DNA of 64,000 bases from Pseudonocardiaceae bacterium YIM PH 21723 (GCA_003600225.1 QZFT01000089.1:143509-207508); one strand, 5' to 3'. Positions 26,801-34,761 are shown, counted from the first letter of the stretch. Translations and numbers: made by a program. Notes: a model not told the origin generated them from the letters alone.

Positions 26801-27127
26801 CAGGGAACGAATACGGGAGCCGGCCGGACCGGCCGTCTCGTCGAGGCGAATGGACAACGGCACGCCGAACTTGGCGGCGAGCGCAGCCGAGGGCGCGGCC
26901 TTCGCCGGGGCGACCGGCATCGCCGTCGGTCCCGCGGTCTGCTGCGGCACATCCGATGTCGGGTCGGACTGTCGCTGCTGCCGGACCGTCTCGGCGGACA
27001 CGGGGTCCCCGGCGTCCCGGTTCCCGGCCGTGGATTCGGCCGACTCCGGAGTCACCGCGGTGTCGTCGGACGACGCCGTGGCATCACGCAAGGTCTCCCG
27101 GTCGGATGCCTGAGGCTCTTCTGGCAC
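23846..27127 (-). CDS. Giant VanW-domain envelope protein with long Pro/Glu-rich cytoplasmic arm
   Basis: A 1093-residue membrane protein. Residues 1 to about 530 are low-complexity and rich in Pro, Glu, Ala and Lys (repeats such as EPEQPKPV), predicted disordered. One membrane helix lies near 533-555 (LIGAIAAGVLVAGYLADVLF). Outside follow two or more peptidoglycan-binding-type repeats, then a VanW domain (about 885-1020: NGAVVKPGAVFSLNGYTGPR, GGGISQFATTLYNAYYFAGM, HQEHSYFISRYPAGREAT). VanW proteins are not proven resistance determinants; this one is probably a cell-wall factor. The GTG start follows GGAAGGGG. It overlaps the lipoprotein gene. Confidence 0.88.
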   Translation of the reverse strand: MPEEPQASDRETLRDATASSDDTAVTPESAESTAGNRDAGDPVSAETVRQQRQSDPTSDVPQQTAGPTAMPVAPAKAAPSAALAAKFGVPLSIRLDETAGPAGSRIRSLFEAVPADPTGAKPHLELPAPEPAPEPEQSQEPEQPVAKAPDEPEIKPEAAVRPEPEAAPEPAPAEPEPTPEPEQPAPTFGRAAVAAQPEQPADRVEPKPEPKPAAPEPKPLSKLDMFAPPAEPEQPREEKAEPEPAPKAEAPMPEPAKPVPASSASEIVDIAAVLAAMPKFQDDKPLFTLRETERTPVEPEQPKTVVEPVEPAVEQPKPVAEQPKPVVERPEPVADEQPKTIVPQSGAVSLGAETRQQPEESERTQLLPKITDVEPKATEKIEAKAAPKAESPEPKAAEQQPEASTERTPKPSGYVEPATVRMSFPKLTRPANPPIAQPAQAQNQAQQTQNQGAQGTQFLRPVSAAPQQAPSTPWSGNGNGQQYNGNGQQNSWNTPAYQGGYPAADTGAPTAISQPDAFPMDPAGEKAAKKSFKRPVLIGAIAAGVLVAGYLADVLFSQGLVPRGSVVAGVDIGGLDRTAAEKKLTDSFQDKITKPFPIEAGPAKATIDPVKAGLEVNLPATVEQTGEQSWNPWTRIVSLFGSDDYGVVSKANEKGLADQLEALRPQADQGATEGNIRFEGTKPVAVEPKHGERLDVAKSGESIKAQWVSGDPVKLTLDDAPVKTTSEGVHKALEKIAKPAVADSVAVKGDGANGKLAPQDIADVIKFEPDGTGSLKVVLPADKLSEKLKAVFKPTEKPNKDATFDLGSGTPTVVPAVDGVIVDWEKTGGLIAVVLPKSDDRSVKAEYKKDPPKLTTEAANDMGIKEVVGEFTTGGFAADSGQNIKRTAELVNGAVVKPGAVFSLNGYTGPRGAAQGFVPAGIIENGAPGRAVGGGISQFATTLYNAYYFAGMMDVHHQEHSYFISRYPAGREATVFDGLIDVQFKNDSPKGVVIQTIWTPGNITVKLWGTKRYKIDFESGEKTDFVQPQTLHKPAGDQCHAGQGGQGFNIVTQRVFRDPNSGAEIKRESRKTHYDPSPTIVCDAKPDEKKPGQ

Positions 27128-27207
27128 CGCGTCCCCTTCCGATGCGGATCAAGCCGTATGCCCGCGCATACGGCTATCGCCAAACCAGGATCAGTCGTCA
27201 CACCCGG

Positions 27208-27528
27208 TCAGAGGTACAGCCCCGTACCACTTTCCGCGCGCTCGCTGGCCATCGCGTGCAAGTCCCGCTCACGGATGACCAGATATGCCTGACCCTGCAC
27301 CTCGACCTCAAACTGGTCCTCGGGATTGAACAGCACGCGGTCGCCGACCTTCACCATCCGCACATGGTTACCGATCCCGTACACGTCTCCCCAGAAGAGC
27401 CGTTTGGCCACCTGGGCAGTCGCCGGGATCAAGATCCCGCCGCTGCTGCGTCGCTCCCCGTCCTCATTCGAAACCCGGACCATGACTCGGTCGTGGAGCA
27501 TCTGGATTTCGAGCTTGTTGTCGGGCAC
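27208..27528 (-). CDS. GroES/Cpn10-fold protein
   Basis: A 106-residue co-chaperonin-like protein. Recognisable Cpn10 segments are LHDRVMVRVSNEDGERRSSGGILIPATAQ and GDRVLFNPEDQFEVEVQGQAYLVIRERDLHA. No groEL gene is adjacent, and the core mobile loop is somewhat altered (RRSSGGILIPAT), so it is likely a stand-alone GroES paralogue and not the main housekeeping GroES. The start is a GTG with a weak ribosome-binding site. A small hairpin (27152-27172) lies past its stop. Confidence 0.8.
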   Translation of the reverse strand: MPDNKLEIQMLHDRVMVRVSNEDGERRSSGGILIPATAQVAKRLFWGDVYGIGNHVRMVKVGDRVLFNPEDQFEVEVQGQAYLVIRERDLHAMASERAESGTGLYL

Positions 27529-27586
27529 ACGGAAAGTCTACTTCGCGGGGATTGACAACCCGGAAGCGCGTCCATACACGACCTGC

Positions 27587-29428
27587 TCAGTGATCATCAT
27601 CGAGGCCGCCCAAAATCAGCGGCAGCCGTGCGGCGCCATCGGCGGTCACCCGGACGGGGACGCCCCAGTCCTGCCGGGTGATGCGGCACACCGGGTGCTC
27701 GACCGCCGGGTCATCGTCGCAGCTCGCGGCCTGTGCGACGACGTGCAGCACGCCTTCGGTCACGGTGTCGGAGATGATCAGGTCCCGGTGCAGATCGGTG
27801 TCCGCGCCGGCGCCTTCCACGAGCAGCTCGGGCGGCGAGCTGGTGATCTCCAACCGGGTCGCCGGCCCGTAACTGAGATCGAGTTTCTCCCCCGGTGGTG
27901 GAGTGAACACGACAGCCAATCGGAGCAGTCCCGAGGCGATGTCCGTAGCCGGCCGGGTGACCGTTCCGGTGGCTCCGTCCACCAGCCGCGCGGCCACGCC
28001 GGGCGGAACGGGGCGCTCCAGCCGGTGCGCGGCCGAGGCGACCACCACCAGCTGGCCGTCGACCAGGACCGCGTCCGACGGCTCGGCGACCCCGGTGGCG
28101 ACGGTGGAGACCTCGTCGGCCGCCGGGTCGTAGCGGCGGATCGCCCCGTTGTAGGTGTCACTGATCGCCACGCCGCCGTCCGGCAACGCGGTCACCCCGA
28201 GGGGGTGCTGCAGCAGTGCCTGGTCCGCGGCGCCGTCCCGGTGCCCGAACTCGAACAGCCCGGCGCCGATCACGGTGTGCACGGTGAAGCCGTCGTCGCC
28301 CGGCTGCAGATAACGCAGTGCCGAGGTCTCCGAGTCGGCCAGCCAGAGCCGGTCCCCGGCGACGGCCAGTCCGGAGGTCTGCGCGAAGAAGGCCTCCTCG
28401 GCCGGGCCGTCCTTGAGCCCTTCGACGGTGGTGCCCGCGAACCGGCGCACGGTGTTACCGATGGGGTCGAACAGCCCGAGCGTGTGGTTGCCGGACATGG
28501 CGATCACCACGCCACCGGCGGGTTCGTACCAGGCGACGTCCCACGGGCTGGTCAACGCGGTCTGCAACGCGTCACCGGAGTCCGGCCCGCTGCGCCACTG
28601 CTGCCCGGTACCCGCGATCGTGGTGACCACCCCGTCGGCCAGCCGCAGGCCGCGGATCAGGTGGTTCACCGTGTCCGCGATGACCACGTCGTAACCGGCC
28701 TGCTCGGCGATCTCCGGCGGGAGCAGCGCGAGGCCGTTCGGCTCGGAGAACCGGATCGGCACCACGGTGTGGCCGCGCTCGCCGTCGCCGATGATCCGCA
28801 GCACCGTCTCGCCGTCGTGCGCGAACTCGACGAGGCGGTGCCGGGCACTGTCACTGACCAGCAGGCTGTTCCCGAGGTCGATGACCTTGCCGGGGAAGCG
28901 CAGGACCGTGTCCTCGGGCTCCGGCGGCACATAGGGGCCGTCGCCTCGGCGCAGCGTGCCCTTGGCGTCGTGCTCGGCGACCAGTTCGCCGATGATCCGG
29001 CGCAGCGCCTCCGCGTGCCCTTCACCGGAGGCCACGTGCACGACGTAGCCCTCCGGGTCGATGAGGGTCAGCGTCGGCCAGGCCCGGGCGGCGTAGTTCT
29101 GCCAGGTGCGCAGCTCCGGGTCGTCCAGCACCGGGTGGTGCACCTCGTACCGCTCGACGGCGGCCTTGACCGCGTCCGGGTCGGCCTCGTGCGTGAACTT
29201 GGGCGAGTGCACGCCGATGGTGACCAGGACATCGGCGAACTCGGATTCCAGCGGCCGCAGCTCGTCCAGGACGTGCAGGCAGTTGATGCAGCAGAAGGTC
29301 CAGAAGTCCAGCAGCACGATCTTGCCGCGCAGCTCGGCGAGGGTGACGTCCTTGCCACCGGTGTTCAGCCAGCCGCGACCGGCGAACTCGGGGGCACGGA
29401 CACGGGCTTGGCGCTTGGGGGTGGTCAC
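27587..29428 (-). CDS. Thioredoxin-like / NHL-repeat protein
   Basis: A protein of about 613 residues. The N-terminal 150 residues are a thioredoxin/AhpC-like domain with LRGKIVLLDFWTFCCINCLHV, whose CxxC-type centre is Cys-Ile-Asn-Cys preceded by another Cys. The rest is a beta-propeller of NHL repeats (for example LGVTALPDGGVAISDTYNGAIRRYD). No signal peptide is visible. I favour the GTG at 29428; in-frame GTG/TTG codons up to 29452 are alternatives, and an AGGAG lies 14 nt upstream of 29428. Such fusions occur widely and are thought to act in redox reactions, but the substrate is unknown. Confidence 0.85.
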   Translation of the reverse strand: MTTPKRQARVRAPEFAGRGWLNTGGKDVTLAELRGKIVLLDFWTFCCINCLHVLDELRPLESEFADVLVTIGVHSPKFTHEADPDAVKAAVERYEVHHPVLDDPELRTWQNYAARAWPTLTLIDPEGYVVHVASGEGHAEALRRIIGELVAEHDAKGTLRRGDGPYVPPEPEDTVLRFPGKVIDLGNSLLVSDSARHRLVEFAHDGETVLRIIGDGERGHTVVPIRFSEPNGLALLPPEIAEQAGYDVVIADTVNHLIRGLRLADGVVTTIAGTGQQWRSGPDSGDALQTALTSPWDVAWYEPAGGVVIAMSGNHTLGLFDPIGNTVRRFAGTTVEGLKDGPAEEAFFAQTSGLAVAGDRLWLADSETSALRYLQPGDDGFTVHTVIGAGLFEFGHRDGAADQALLQHPLGVTALPDGGVAISDTYNGAIRRYDPAADEVSTVATGVAEPSDAVLVDGQLVVVASAAHRLERPVPPGVAARLVDGATGTVTRPATDIASGLLRLAVVFTPPPGEKLDLSYGPATRLEITSSPPELLVEGAGADTDLHRDLIISDTVTEGVLHVVAQAASCDDDPAVEHPVCRITRQDWGVPVRVTADGAARLPLILGGLDDDH

Positions 29429-29496
29429 GCAGGGAGTAAACACTCCTGGCAACGACTGTTGTTCCCGCTGTGACGTCTGCCAACCCCACCTGGGCG

Positions 29497-29874
29497 TCAG
29501 CGGCCGCCGGCTTTGAATACCGCCAGCAATTCGTCCAACGACGTCAGCAGATCCCGGTCCCGGTGAAAACCTCGCTCGGTGATGAGCCGCGCGGCACCCC
29601 TGGCGACTTCGATGTCCTCGGGCGTCGCCGCTTCCAGTAACCCCCGGAGATCAGCCAGATCCTGCGGGCGCGTCACGTCGGCGCGCGCCAGAATTTTCAG
29701 CGCGATGAGATGACCCGTACTCGCCACCGGAAGAACCAGGTCAGGCACGATCTCCTGGGTGAAGCGTGGGACAGCACGCGCCGAGACGGCGAATCCCCCG
29801 ACCAGTGCCCAACTTCTCTGGCGAGAATCAAGATCAATTGCGACGCGGCGGAGCGCGGCTTCCAGCTGATTCAT
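29497..29874 (-). pseudogene. AbiEii-type nucleotidyltransferase toxin with internal deletion
   Basis: A 125-residue remnant of an AbiEii/AbiGii-like nucleotidyltransferase toxin. The N-terminus keeps SWALVGGFAVSARAVPRFT and the C-terminus keeps LVLPVASTGHLIALKILARADVTRPQDLADLRGLL, but these parts, normally separated by roughly 60-70 residues carrying the catalytic D-x-D and core of the fold, are directly joined at RFTQ/EIVP. The deletion is in frame, so a stable short protein may still be made, yet metal-binding Asp residues are gone and activity is not expected. The ATG overlaps the partner's stop (ATGA). Decayed type IV-like toxin-antitoxin locus. Confidence 0.7.
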
Positions 29875-30077
29875 GCGAACCTGCTGGACGACCGTCCCAT
29901 CGCCTTGCCCAGCGGGGCCCACGGGCGGGACAGCAACCAGTCCTGGACCGCGGTGTCGATCACCGCATCATCCGCGCCGGGATTCATCCGATGCAGGCGA
30001 GAGCGCTGCATGCTCAGGCCGAAGTCGAACATCTCGATCGCGAGACGCAGGCGATCAGCCGCTGAGGCCTGGTTCAC
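29871..30077 (-). CDS. Small partner (candidate antitoxin) of the AbiEii-like toxin
   Basis: A 68-residue soluble protein (start GTG at 30077) with a helical segment DRLRLAIEMFDFGLSMQRSRL and DDAVIDTAVQDWLLSRP. Small proteins of this type commonly precede nucleotidyltransferase toxin genes in actinomycetes, with a 4-bp coupling overlap as here. It looks intact although its toxin is deleted. Antitoxin function is inferred from position only. Confidence 0.65.
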   Translation of the reverse strand: MNQASAADRLRLAIEMFDFGLSMQRSRLHRMNPGADDAVIDTAVQDWLLSRPWAPLGKAMGRSSSRFA

Positions 30078-30178
30078 CAGCTCAGCCTACCGCAAATGTG
30101 CCCGCCAGCTGCGACGATGACCAGCCCAGGACGGGGCGGCAATCGAGTCGACGCGACGGCTGCTGCGACGAGGAACTC

Positions 30179-30763
30179 CTAGAGTCCGAAGGCGCCGCCC
30201 TCGATCAGGATGGCGAGGCCGATGGCCACCAGCACGACGGGCAGGATCAGATGGCCCCAGCGGGCCAGCACCCTGGCGACGGCGGGACGACCGGCCAGGT
30301 ACCAGCCGGCGGCGCACCAAAGGGCCACCCCGATCAGGAACACCGTCACGTAGCCGGCCATGCCCGCGGCACCGACGACGGCGAACACCGGCACATAGAC
30401 GCCGATGTTGTCCCCGCCGTTGGCGAAGGTCACCGCCGCCACCTGCAGCACCCCTGCGCCGGGCCGCGGCTCCTCGTCCGCCGCGCCGCCCCGCCACAGC
30501 TGCCAGGCGGCTCGCAACCCCAGCAGCAGCGGGAGCAACCCGAGATACGGGATGGCCGACGACGGCAGCAGGCCGGCGCCGAGGGCGCCGAGCACCGACA
30601 CGACGAGGATCGCTCCGAAACCCAGGTACTGACCGGCGATCACCCGCAGCGCGGCGGAACGACTGCTCCCCGCCTCACCGAAGAACACCGCCAGCACGAG
30701 CATGTCGTCGATGTTGGTCACCGCGAACATCCCTGCGGCCTGGCCGAGTAACCCCGAATCCAC
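30179..30763 (-). CDS. CadD-family cadmium-resistance-type transporter
   Basis: A 194-residue integral membrane protein with five to six hydrophobic helices. It carries the family's two related motifs TNIDDMLVLAVFFG near the N-terminus and FANGGDNIGVYVPVF in the middle, whose Asp/Asn residues likely bind the cation. CadD-type proteins export Cd2+ or transport other cations. There is no adjacent ArsR/CadC-type regulator, so induction by metal is not evident. Confidence 0.85.
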   Translation of the reverse strand: MDSGLLGQAAGMFAVTNIDDMLVLAVFFGEAGSSRSAALRVIAGQYLGFGAILVVSVLGALGAGLLPSSAIPYLGLLPLLLGLRAAWQLWRGGAADEEPRPGAGVLQVAAVTFANGGDNIGVYVPVFAVVGAAGMAGYVTVFLIGVALWCAAGWYLAGRPAVARVLARWGHLILPVVLVAIGLAILIEGGAFGL

Positions 30764-30993
30764 GCTCCGCGCCTCTCCTCATCAGCGACTTTCGGTTACC
30801 AACCACACCGGAATCCGAAACAGGCTGTCCTGGGGTGGGAAGATCGCGAATCTCAGTATCCGCAGTTCAGATGCCATTCCGGTCACGGTGCGATCCCCGA
30901 GTGCGATAGCAGTTCCACTATGTGGACGCTTCGCACTGACTACTCTCTGTATACGTTTCTGCCAGCCGCCCCATTCCGCAAGGAGGCCCTGGT

Positions 30994-31617
30994 ATGAGAT
31001 TCCGATTCCTCGTCGTGGCGGCCGCCACGGCACTGGCCATGGGTGCGATACCGCCCACCGCCAACGCCGCGGCAGCCGGCCCGGCCGCATCGAACACCGT
31101 GAGCGCGGTGGACTGCACCTACGCAGCCGAATGGAACAGCACCACCAACTACAGCGCGGGCAACCAGGTCCGCTGGTCCAACCACCTCTACCAAGCCCGC
31201 TCCGCGAACAGGAACATCCCGCCCACCAACACCACGTACTGGACCGACTTCGGTACCTGCGACGGCGGAGGCAACCCCGGCAACTGCACCTATCTGCCCT
31301 ACTGGGTCGCCAACACCACCTACACCACCGGCAGCCAGGTGCAGTGGAACAACCGCAGGTACGAGGCCCGCGCGACGAACACCAACGTCCAGCCCGGCAA
31401 CACGGCCTACTGGACCGACCTCGGCACCTGCACCGACCCGGCACCGCCGAATCCCTGTCTGAACATCCCGATCTGGGCCAACCTCGTCAGCTACCGGATC
31501 GGCGACGAGGTCAAGTGGCACGAGCGGCGCTACCGCTCGATCAAGAATTCCATCGCCATCCAGCCGAATATGCCGTGGGGGCCGCTGTACTGGGCGGACT
31601 ACGGATCCTGCCAGTAA
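30994..31617 (+). CDS. Secreted protein with three chitin-binding (CBM5/12-like) modules
   Basis: A 207-residue exported protein made only of sugar-binding modules. The ATG follows AAGGAGG; the signal peptide is MRFRFLVVAAATALAMG... ending near residue 25. Three repeats of about 50 residues each carry the pattern W-x(3-4)-Y-x2-G-x2-V-x-W-x4-Y and end in YWTDxGTC or YWADYGSC: AEWNSTTNYSAGNQVRW, PYWVANTTYTTGSQVQW and PIWANLVSYRIGDEVKW. Exposed Trp/Tyr are typical chitin binders. There is no catalytic domain, so it is probably a chitin- or cell-wall-binding lectin. The third module has drifted most. Confidence 0.85.
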   Translation: MRFRFLVVAAATALAMGAIPPTANAAAAGPAASNTVSAVDCTYAAEWNSTTNYSAGNQVRWSNHLYQARSANRNIPPTNTTYWTDFGTCDGGGNPGNCTYLPYWVANTTYTTGSQVQWNNRRYEARATNTNVQPGNTAYWTDLGTCTDPAPPNPCLNIPIWANLVSYRIGDEVKWHERRYRSIKNSIAIQPNMPWGPLYWADYGSCQ

Positions 31618-31626
31618 TGGTCTCTC

Positions 31627-31652
31627 GCCCTGGCCGCACCGGCGGCCAGGGC
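31627..31652 (+). terminator. Hairpin terminator of the CBM gene
   Basis: Perfect 11-bp arms GCCCTGGCCGC (31627-31637) and GCGGCCAGGGC (31642-31652) with the loop ACCG, 10 bp past the stop. The rest of the gap to 31858 is AT-richer and probably holds the promoter of the lectin gene. Confidence 0.75.
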
Positions 31653-31858
31653 ATCCCGGTCGGTAGCCGGACAGCACGCCAATCGGCATATTCATGGCCG
31701 GAATCGGAAATTTCGAGAATTCAATTATTCGTCCGCCGACGAATGCTGCGGCCCTCCAGGTAATTCCGGCCCTGGAAAGCGTCTTCACTTTCCCCTGCGC
31801 GGCAGACTGAGTGAGCGGTTCGGGGAACCGCACATTCCCGCATGACGAAGGGTAATTC

Positions 31859-32305
31859 ATGCAGACGAACTTTCTAGGCAAAATGGCCGCAGTCATCGGC
31901 GCCCTGGTATTGCTGGTCTCCGGCGCGAGCGCCGCGCAGGCGGGTACGACCGCGGCCCAGACCTACAAGAACCTGGCCACCGGCTTCTGTTTGGACAGCA
32001 ACGCCGCTCAGCAGGCATACACACACGGCTGCAACGGCGGCAGCTACCAGAAGTGGAACGTCTCCGGCTCCGGCAATGTGGTGCTGAAGAACCTGGCCAC
32101 CGGCTTCTGCCTGGACAGCAATGCCGCCAAGCAGGCTTACACCCACGGGTGCAATGGCGGCTCGTACCAGAAATGGACCGTTCAGCGGTCCGGTAGCTAC
32201 ATCATCTTCAAGAACCTGGCTACCGGCTTCTGCCTGGACAGCAATGCGGCCCAGCAGCTTTACACCCATGACTGCAATGGTGGTTCCTACCAGAAGTGGT
32301 CATAA
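31859..32305 (+). CDS. Secreted, nearly three-fold symmetric ricin-type beta-trefoil lectin
   Basis: A 148-residue exported protein: signal peptide MQTNFLGKMAAVIGALVLLV..., then three nearly identical repeats (about 36-75, 76-116, 117-148). Each holds KNLATGFCLDSNAA, YTH and CNGGSYQKW, i.e. the QxW signature, and one Cys pair (44/58, 84/98, 125/139) for a disulfide. Three such units make one beta-trefoil with three equivalent sugar sites. No catalytic domain is present. GAAGGG precedes the ATG. DNA of the repeats is also similar, so the protein arose or is maintained by recent duplication. Confidence 0.9.
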   Translation: MQTNFLGKMAAVIGALVLLVSGASAAQAGTTAAQTYKNLATGFCLDSNAAQQAYTHGCNGGSYQKWNVSGSGNVVLKNLATGFCLDSNAAKQAYTHGCNGGSYQKWTVQRSGSYIIFKNLATGFCLDSNAAQQLYTHDCNGGSYQKWS

Positions 32306-32317
32306 CTAAATAGCGAT

Positions 32318-32358
32318 CCAATTCCACGCGAAATCGTATTGATCTCGCGTGGAATTGG
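32318..32358. terminator. Bidirectional terminator, lectin gene / glycosyltransferase array
   Basis: Perfect 14-bp arms CCAATTCCACGCGA (32318-32331) and complement (32345-32358), loop 13 nt. It lies 12 bp past the lectin stop and 8 bp past the stop of the last glycosyltransferase gene on the minus strand. Confidence 0.85.
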
Positions 32359-32366
32359 CGTATTCG

Positions 32367-33563
32367 CTATAGCGCCCGCTGCTCCAGCAGGTCGGCCGCC
32401 CGCCGCGCGCCACCGGCCGCCTCGATGTCGGCCCGCATCTCCTTGAGCCGGTCCCGGATGTCCCGGTCGGCGGCGATCCGGGTGACGGCCTCGCGCAGCT
32501 TCGCGGCGGTGACCTCGGTGGGCGGCAGCCACTCGCCGAGTCCCAGCTCGGCGACCCGCCGGGCGTTGCCCTCCTGCTCGGTCATCTGCGGGATGCCGAG
32601 CAACGGCACGCCGAAGGCCAGCGCCTCCTGAGTACCGCCCATGCCGCAGTGCGAGATGAACACCGACGTGTGCGCCAGGATCTCCAGCTGCGGCGCGAGG
32701 GTGTGCAGCTCGACGTTCGGCGGGATCTCGCCGAGGTCCTCGGGCCGCACGTGCTGCCCGATGGCGATGACCACCTGCCACGGCTCGTCCCGGAAGGCCT
32801 CGATCACGGCGCGGAAGAACGCGGGCTGGTGATTGAAGATCGAGCCGAGCGACACGTACAGCACCGGCCGGTCGCCGGACGGCTTCCAACCGACGTGGTC
32901 CACCCGCTCGGTCAGGCACGGACCCACGAACTCGTAGCCGTCGAACGTCTCGCCACGCGGCTGGAAAGACCTGGTGTAAAAGGAGATTCCGAGGTCCGGC
33001 TGCCGCGCCGCCAGCACGCCAAGGGTCTGCGCAGGCAGTCCGAGGCCGGCCAGGCCGTCGGCGAGGAACCGGTCCAGTTCGGCGAACTCCGCCGGCTGAT
33101 CCAGCTTCGCGTAGTCCTCCGCCCAGACCGAGTAGTGCTCATTGGCCGCGAGCGCCGGGAAACTGCCGACGAGGGGCACGCCCCAGCGGTCGGCCAGCAT
33201 CGGCCCGGCGAAGGTGGATTGGTCGTAGACCAGCACATCCGGCCGGTCACCGTCCCAGATGGACTCGAACTGCGGGACGGTGTCGAAGGCCTCCTGCAGG
33301 AAGCTGTGCATGGTCTTCAGCGGATTGGCCCGATCCGGCTGCTTGTCCTTGAGTTCGGCCAGCATCGCCTTGGCCTCCTCGCCCTGCATGAAGGGTGAGC
33401 TGTAGAGCGGTGCGGCCGCGCCACTGGCCGCCACCTGCTCCTGGAACTCGGCGATGGCCGGGATGGTCACCCGGTGCCCCCTGCCGACCAGTTCCCTGGC
33501 CACGGCGAGCACCGGATTGAGGTGACCGTAGGCCGGGAAGCAGACGAATCCGATGTGCGTCAT
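32367..33563 (-). CDS. MGT-type glycosyltransferase 9 (array 3' end)
   Basis: A 398-residue GT1-family, GT-B-fold enzyme of the macrolide glycosyltransferase type; such enzymes transfer a hexose from a UDP-sugar to hydroxyls of macrolides or other hydrophobic acceptors. The catalytic His is His14 in AYGHLNP, its partner Asp in VYDQST, and the donor-binding motif is SHCGMGGTQEALAFGVP ending in TEQ. It overlaps the upstream gene by 4 bp (ATGA). Numbered 9 because the array is transcribed from 43172 downward. The terminator follows the stop. Confidence 0.93.
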   Translation of the reverse strand: MTHIGFVCFPAYGHLNPVLAVARELVGRGHRVTIPAIAEFQEQVAASGAAAPLYSSPFMQGEEAKAMLAELKDKQPDRANPLKTMHSFLQEAFDTVPQFESIWDGDRPDVLVYDQSTFAGPMLADRWGVPLVGSFPALAANEHYSVWAEDYAKLDQPAEFAELDRFLADGLAGLGLPAQTLGVLAARQPDLGISFYTRSFQPRGETFDGYEFVGPCLTERVDHVGWKPSGDRPVLYVSLGSIFNHQPAFFRAVIEAFRDEPWQVVIAIGQHVRPEDLGEIPPNVELHTLAPQLEILAHTSVFISHCGMGGTQEALAFGVPLLGIPQMTEQEGNARRVAELGLGEWLPPTEVTAAKLREAVTRIAADRDIRDRLKEMRADIEAAGGARRAADLLEQRAL

Positions 33564-34750
33564 CCGGGGAATCCCTCCAGTAGGCCGGCCGCGCGCCGGG
33601 TGCCGCCCGCGGCCGTGATGTCGTCCCGCATGGCGGCCAGCCGGTCACGGATCCCGGTGTCCGCCAGCACTTCCGCCACCGCCGCGCGCAGCGCCGGCGC
33701 AGTGACCTCGGGCAGCCGGAGCCCCAGCCCCAGCTCGGCGATCCGGTCGGCATTGGCGCGTTGTTCCGGCGTGTTCGGCACGCCGATCATCGGCACGCCG
33801 AAGGACAACGCCTCCTGCACGCCGCCCATGCCGCAGTGCGACAGGAACACCGCGGCGTGCGGCAGGATCTCCAGCTGCGGCGCGAACTCGTGCAGCCGGA
33901 CGTTCGGCGGGATGTCGCCGAGTTCGGCGGGCCGCACCCGAGGGCCGATGACCAGTTCCAGGTTCCACGGCTCGTCGCGGAAGGCCTCGATGACCGTGCG
34001 GTAGAAGGCGGGCTGGTCGTTGAACACGGTGCCCAGCGAGACGTAGATGATCGGCAGATCACCGTCCGGGCGTTGCCAGCCCTGCGGATTCGGCCGGTCG
34101 CCGAGGCACGGCCCGACGAACCGGTGCCGCTCGTCGAAGGTCTCGCCGTGCGGCTGGAACGACTGCGTGCAGAACACGATGCCCAGATCCGGCTGGTGCA
34201 CGGCGGCGTCCAGGATCGGCATCGGCGGCAGGCCGAGGAAGGCCCTGGCCTCGTTCCAGGCCGCGTCCAGCCCGGCGAGGATCTCCGGCTCGGCGTCCTG
34301 GATCACCGCGTCGCCCCGGGCGGGCACGTGCTCGTTGCCCGCCACCGACGGGCAGGTGCGCACGTGCGGCACCCCTCGCCTCTCCGCGAGCAGGAAGCCG
34401 TACCAGGTCATCTGGTCGTAGGCCAGCAGATCCGGCCGGTCACCGTCCAGAATGGACTGGATCTGCGGCGCGACGTCCTGCGCCTCCTGGAACAACCGGC
34501 GGACGAACCAGTGCGGGGCGAAGTCCTCGGGCCGGGCGTCCTTGCGCAGCGAGGTCTGCTGGTCGACCTCGTGCAGCGGGGAGTGGAACAGCGGGGCCGC
34601 CGCGCCGCTGGCCTCCACCAGCGACTGCAGCCGTTTGATGGTCGGGATGGTGACCCGGTGGCCACGGTCCACCAGTTCCCTGGCGACGGCCAGCACCGGG
34701 GTCAGGTGCCCGACGCTCGGCATGCAGACGAAGGCGATGTGCTTGGACAA
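33560..34750 (-). CDS. MGT-type glycosyltransferase 8
   Basis: A 396-residue paralogue. Its start is a TTG (34750) with AGAGAG upstream. It keeps the catalytic GHLTP His, Asp in AYDQMTW and the donor motif SHCGMGGVQEALSFGVP, but the sugar-contact tail reads NTPEQ instead of the usual QMxEQ, which may change donor preference. The acceptor-facing N-terminal half differs strongly from its neighbours. It is 11 bp downstream of glycosyltransferase 7 and overlaps glycosyltransferase 9. Confidence 0.92.
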   Translation of the reverse strand: MSKHIAFVCMPSVGHLTPVLAVARELVDRGHRVTIPTIKRLQSLVEASGAAAPLFHSPLHEVDQQTSLRKDARPEDFAPHWFVRRLFQEAQDVAPQIQSILDGDRPDLLAYDQMTWYGFLLAERRGVPHVRTCPSVAGNEHVPARGDAVIQDAEPEILAGLDAAWNEARAFLGLPPMPILDAAVHQPDLGIVFCTQSFQPHGETFDERHRFVGPCLGDRPNPQGWQRPDGDLPIIYVSLGTVFNDQPAFYRTVIEAFRDEPWNLELVIGPRVRPAELGDIPPNVRLHEFAPQLEILPHAAVFLSHCGMGGVQEALSFGVPMIGVPNTPEQRANADRIAELGLGLRLPEVTAPALRAAVAEVLADTGIRDRLAAMRDDITAAGGTRRAAGLLEGFPG

Positions 34751-34761
34751 CGAGGATCTCT

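Noticed and set aside
23846..27127. Vancomycin resistance gene because of the VanW domain
   Set aside because: VanW domains are common in envelope proteins of actinomycetes; no vanHAX ligase genes are present.
31960..32305. Regular DNA repeats that could suggest a CRISPR array
   Set aside because: The repeats are about 120 bp, in frame and encode the three lobes of a beta-trefoil lectin.
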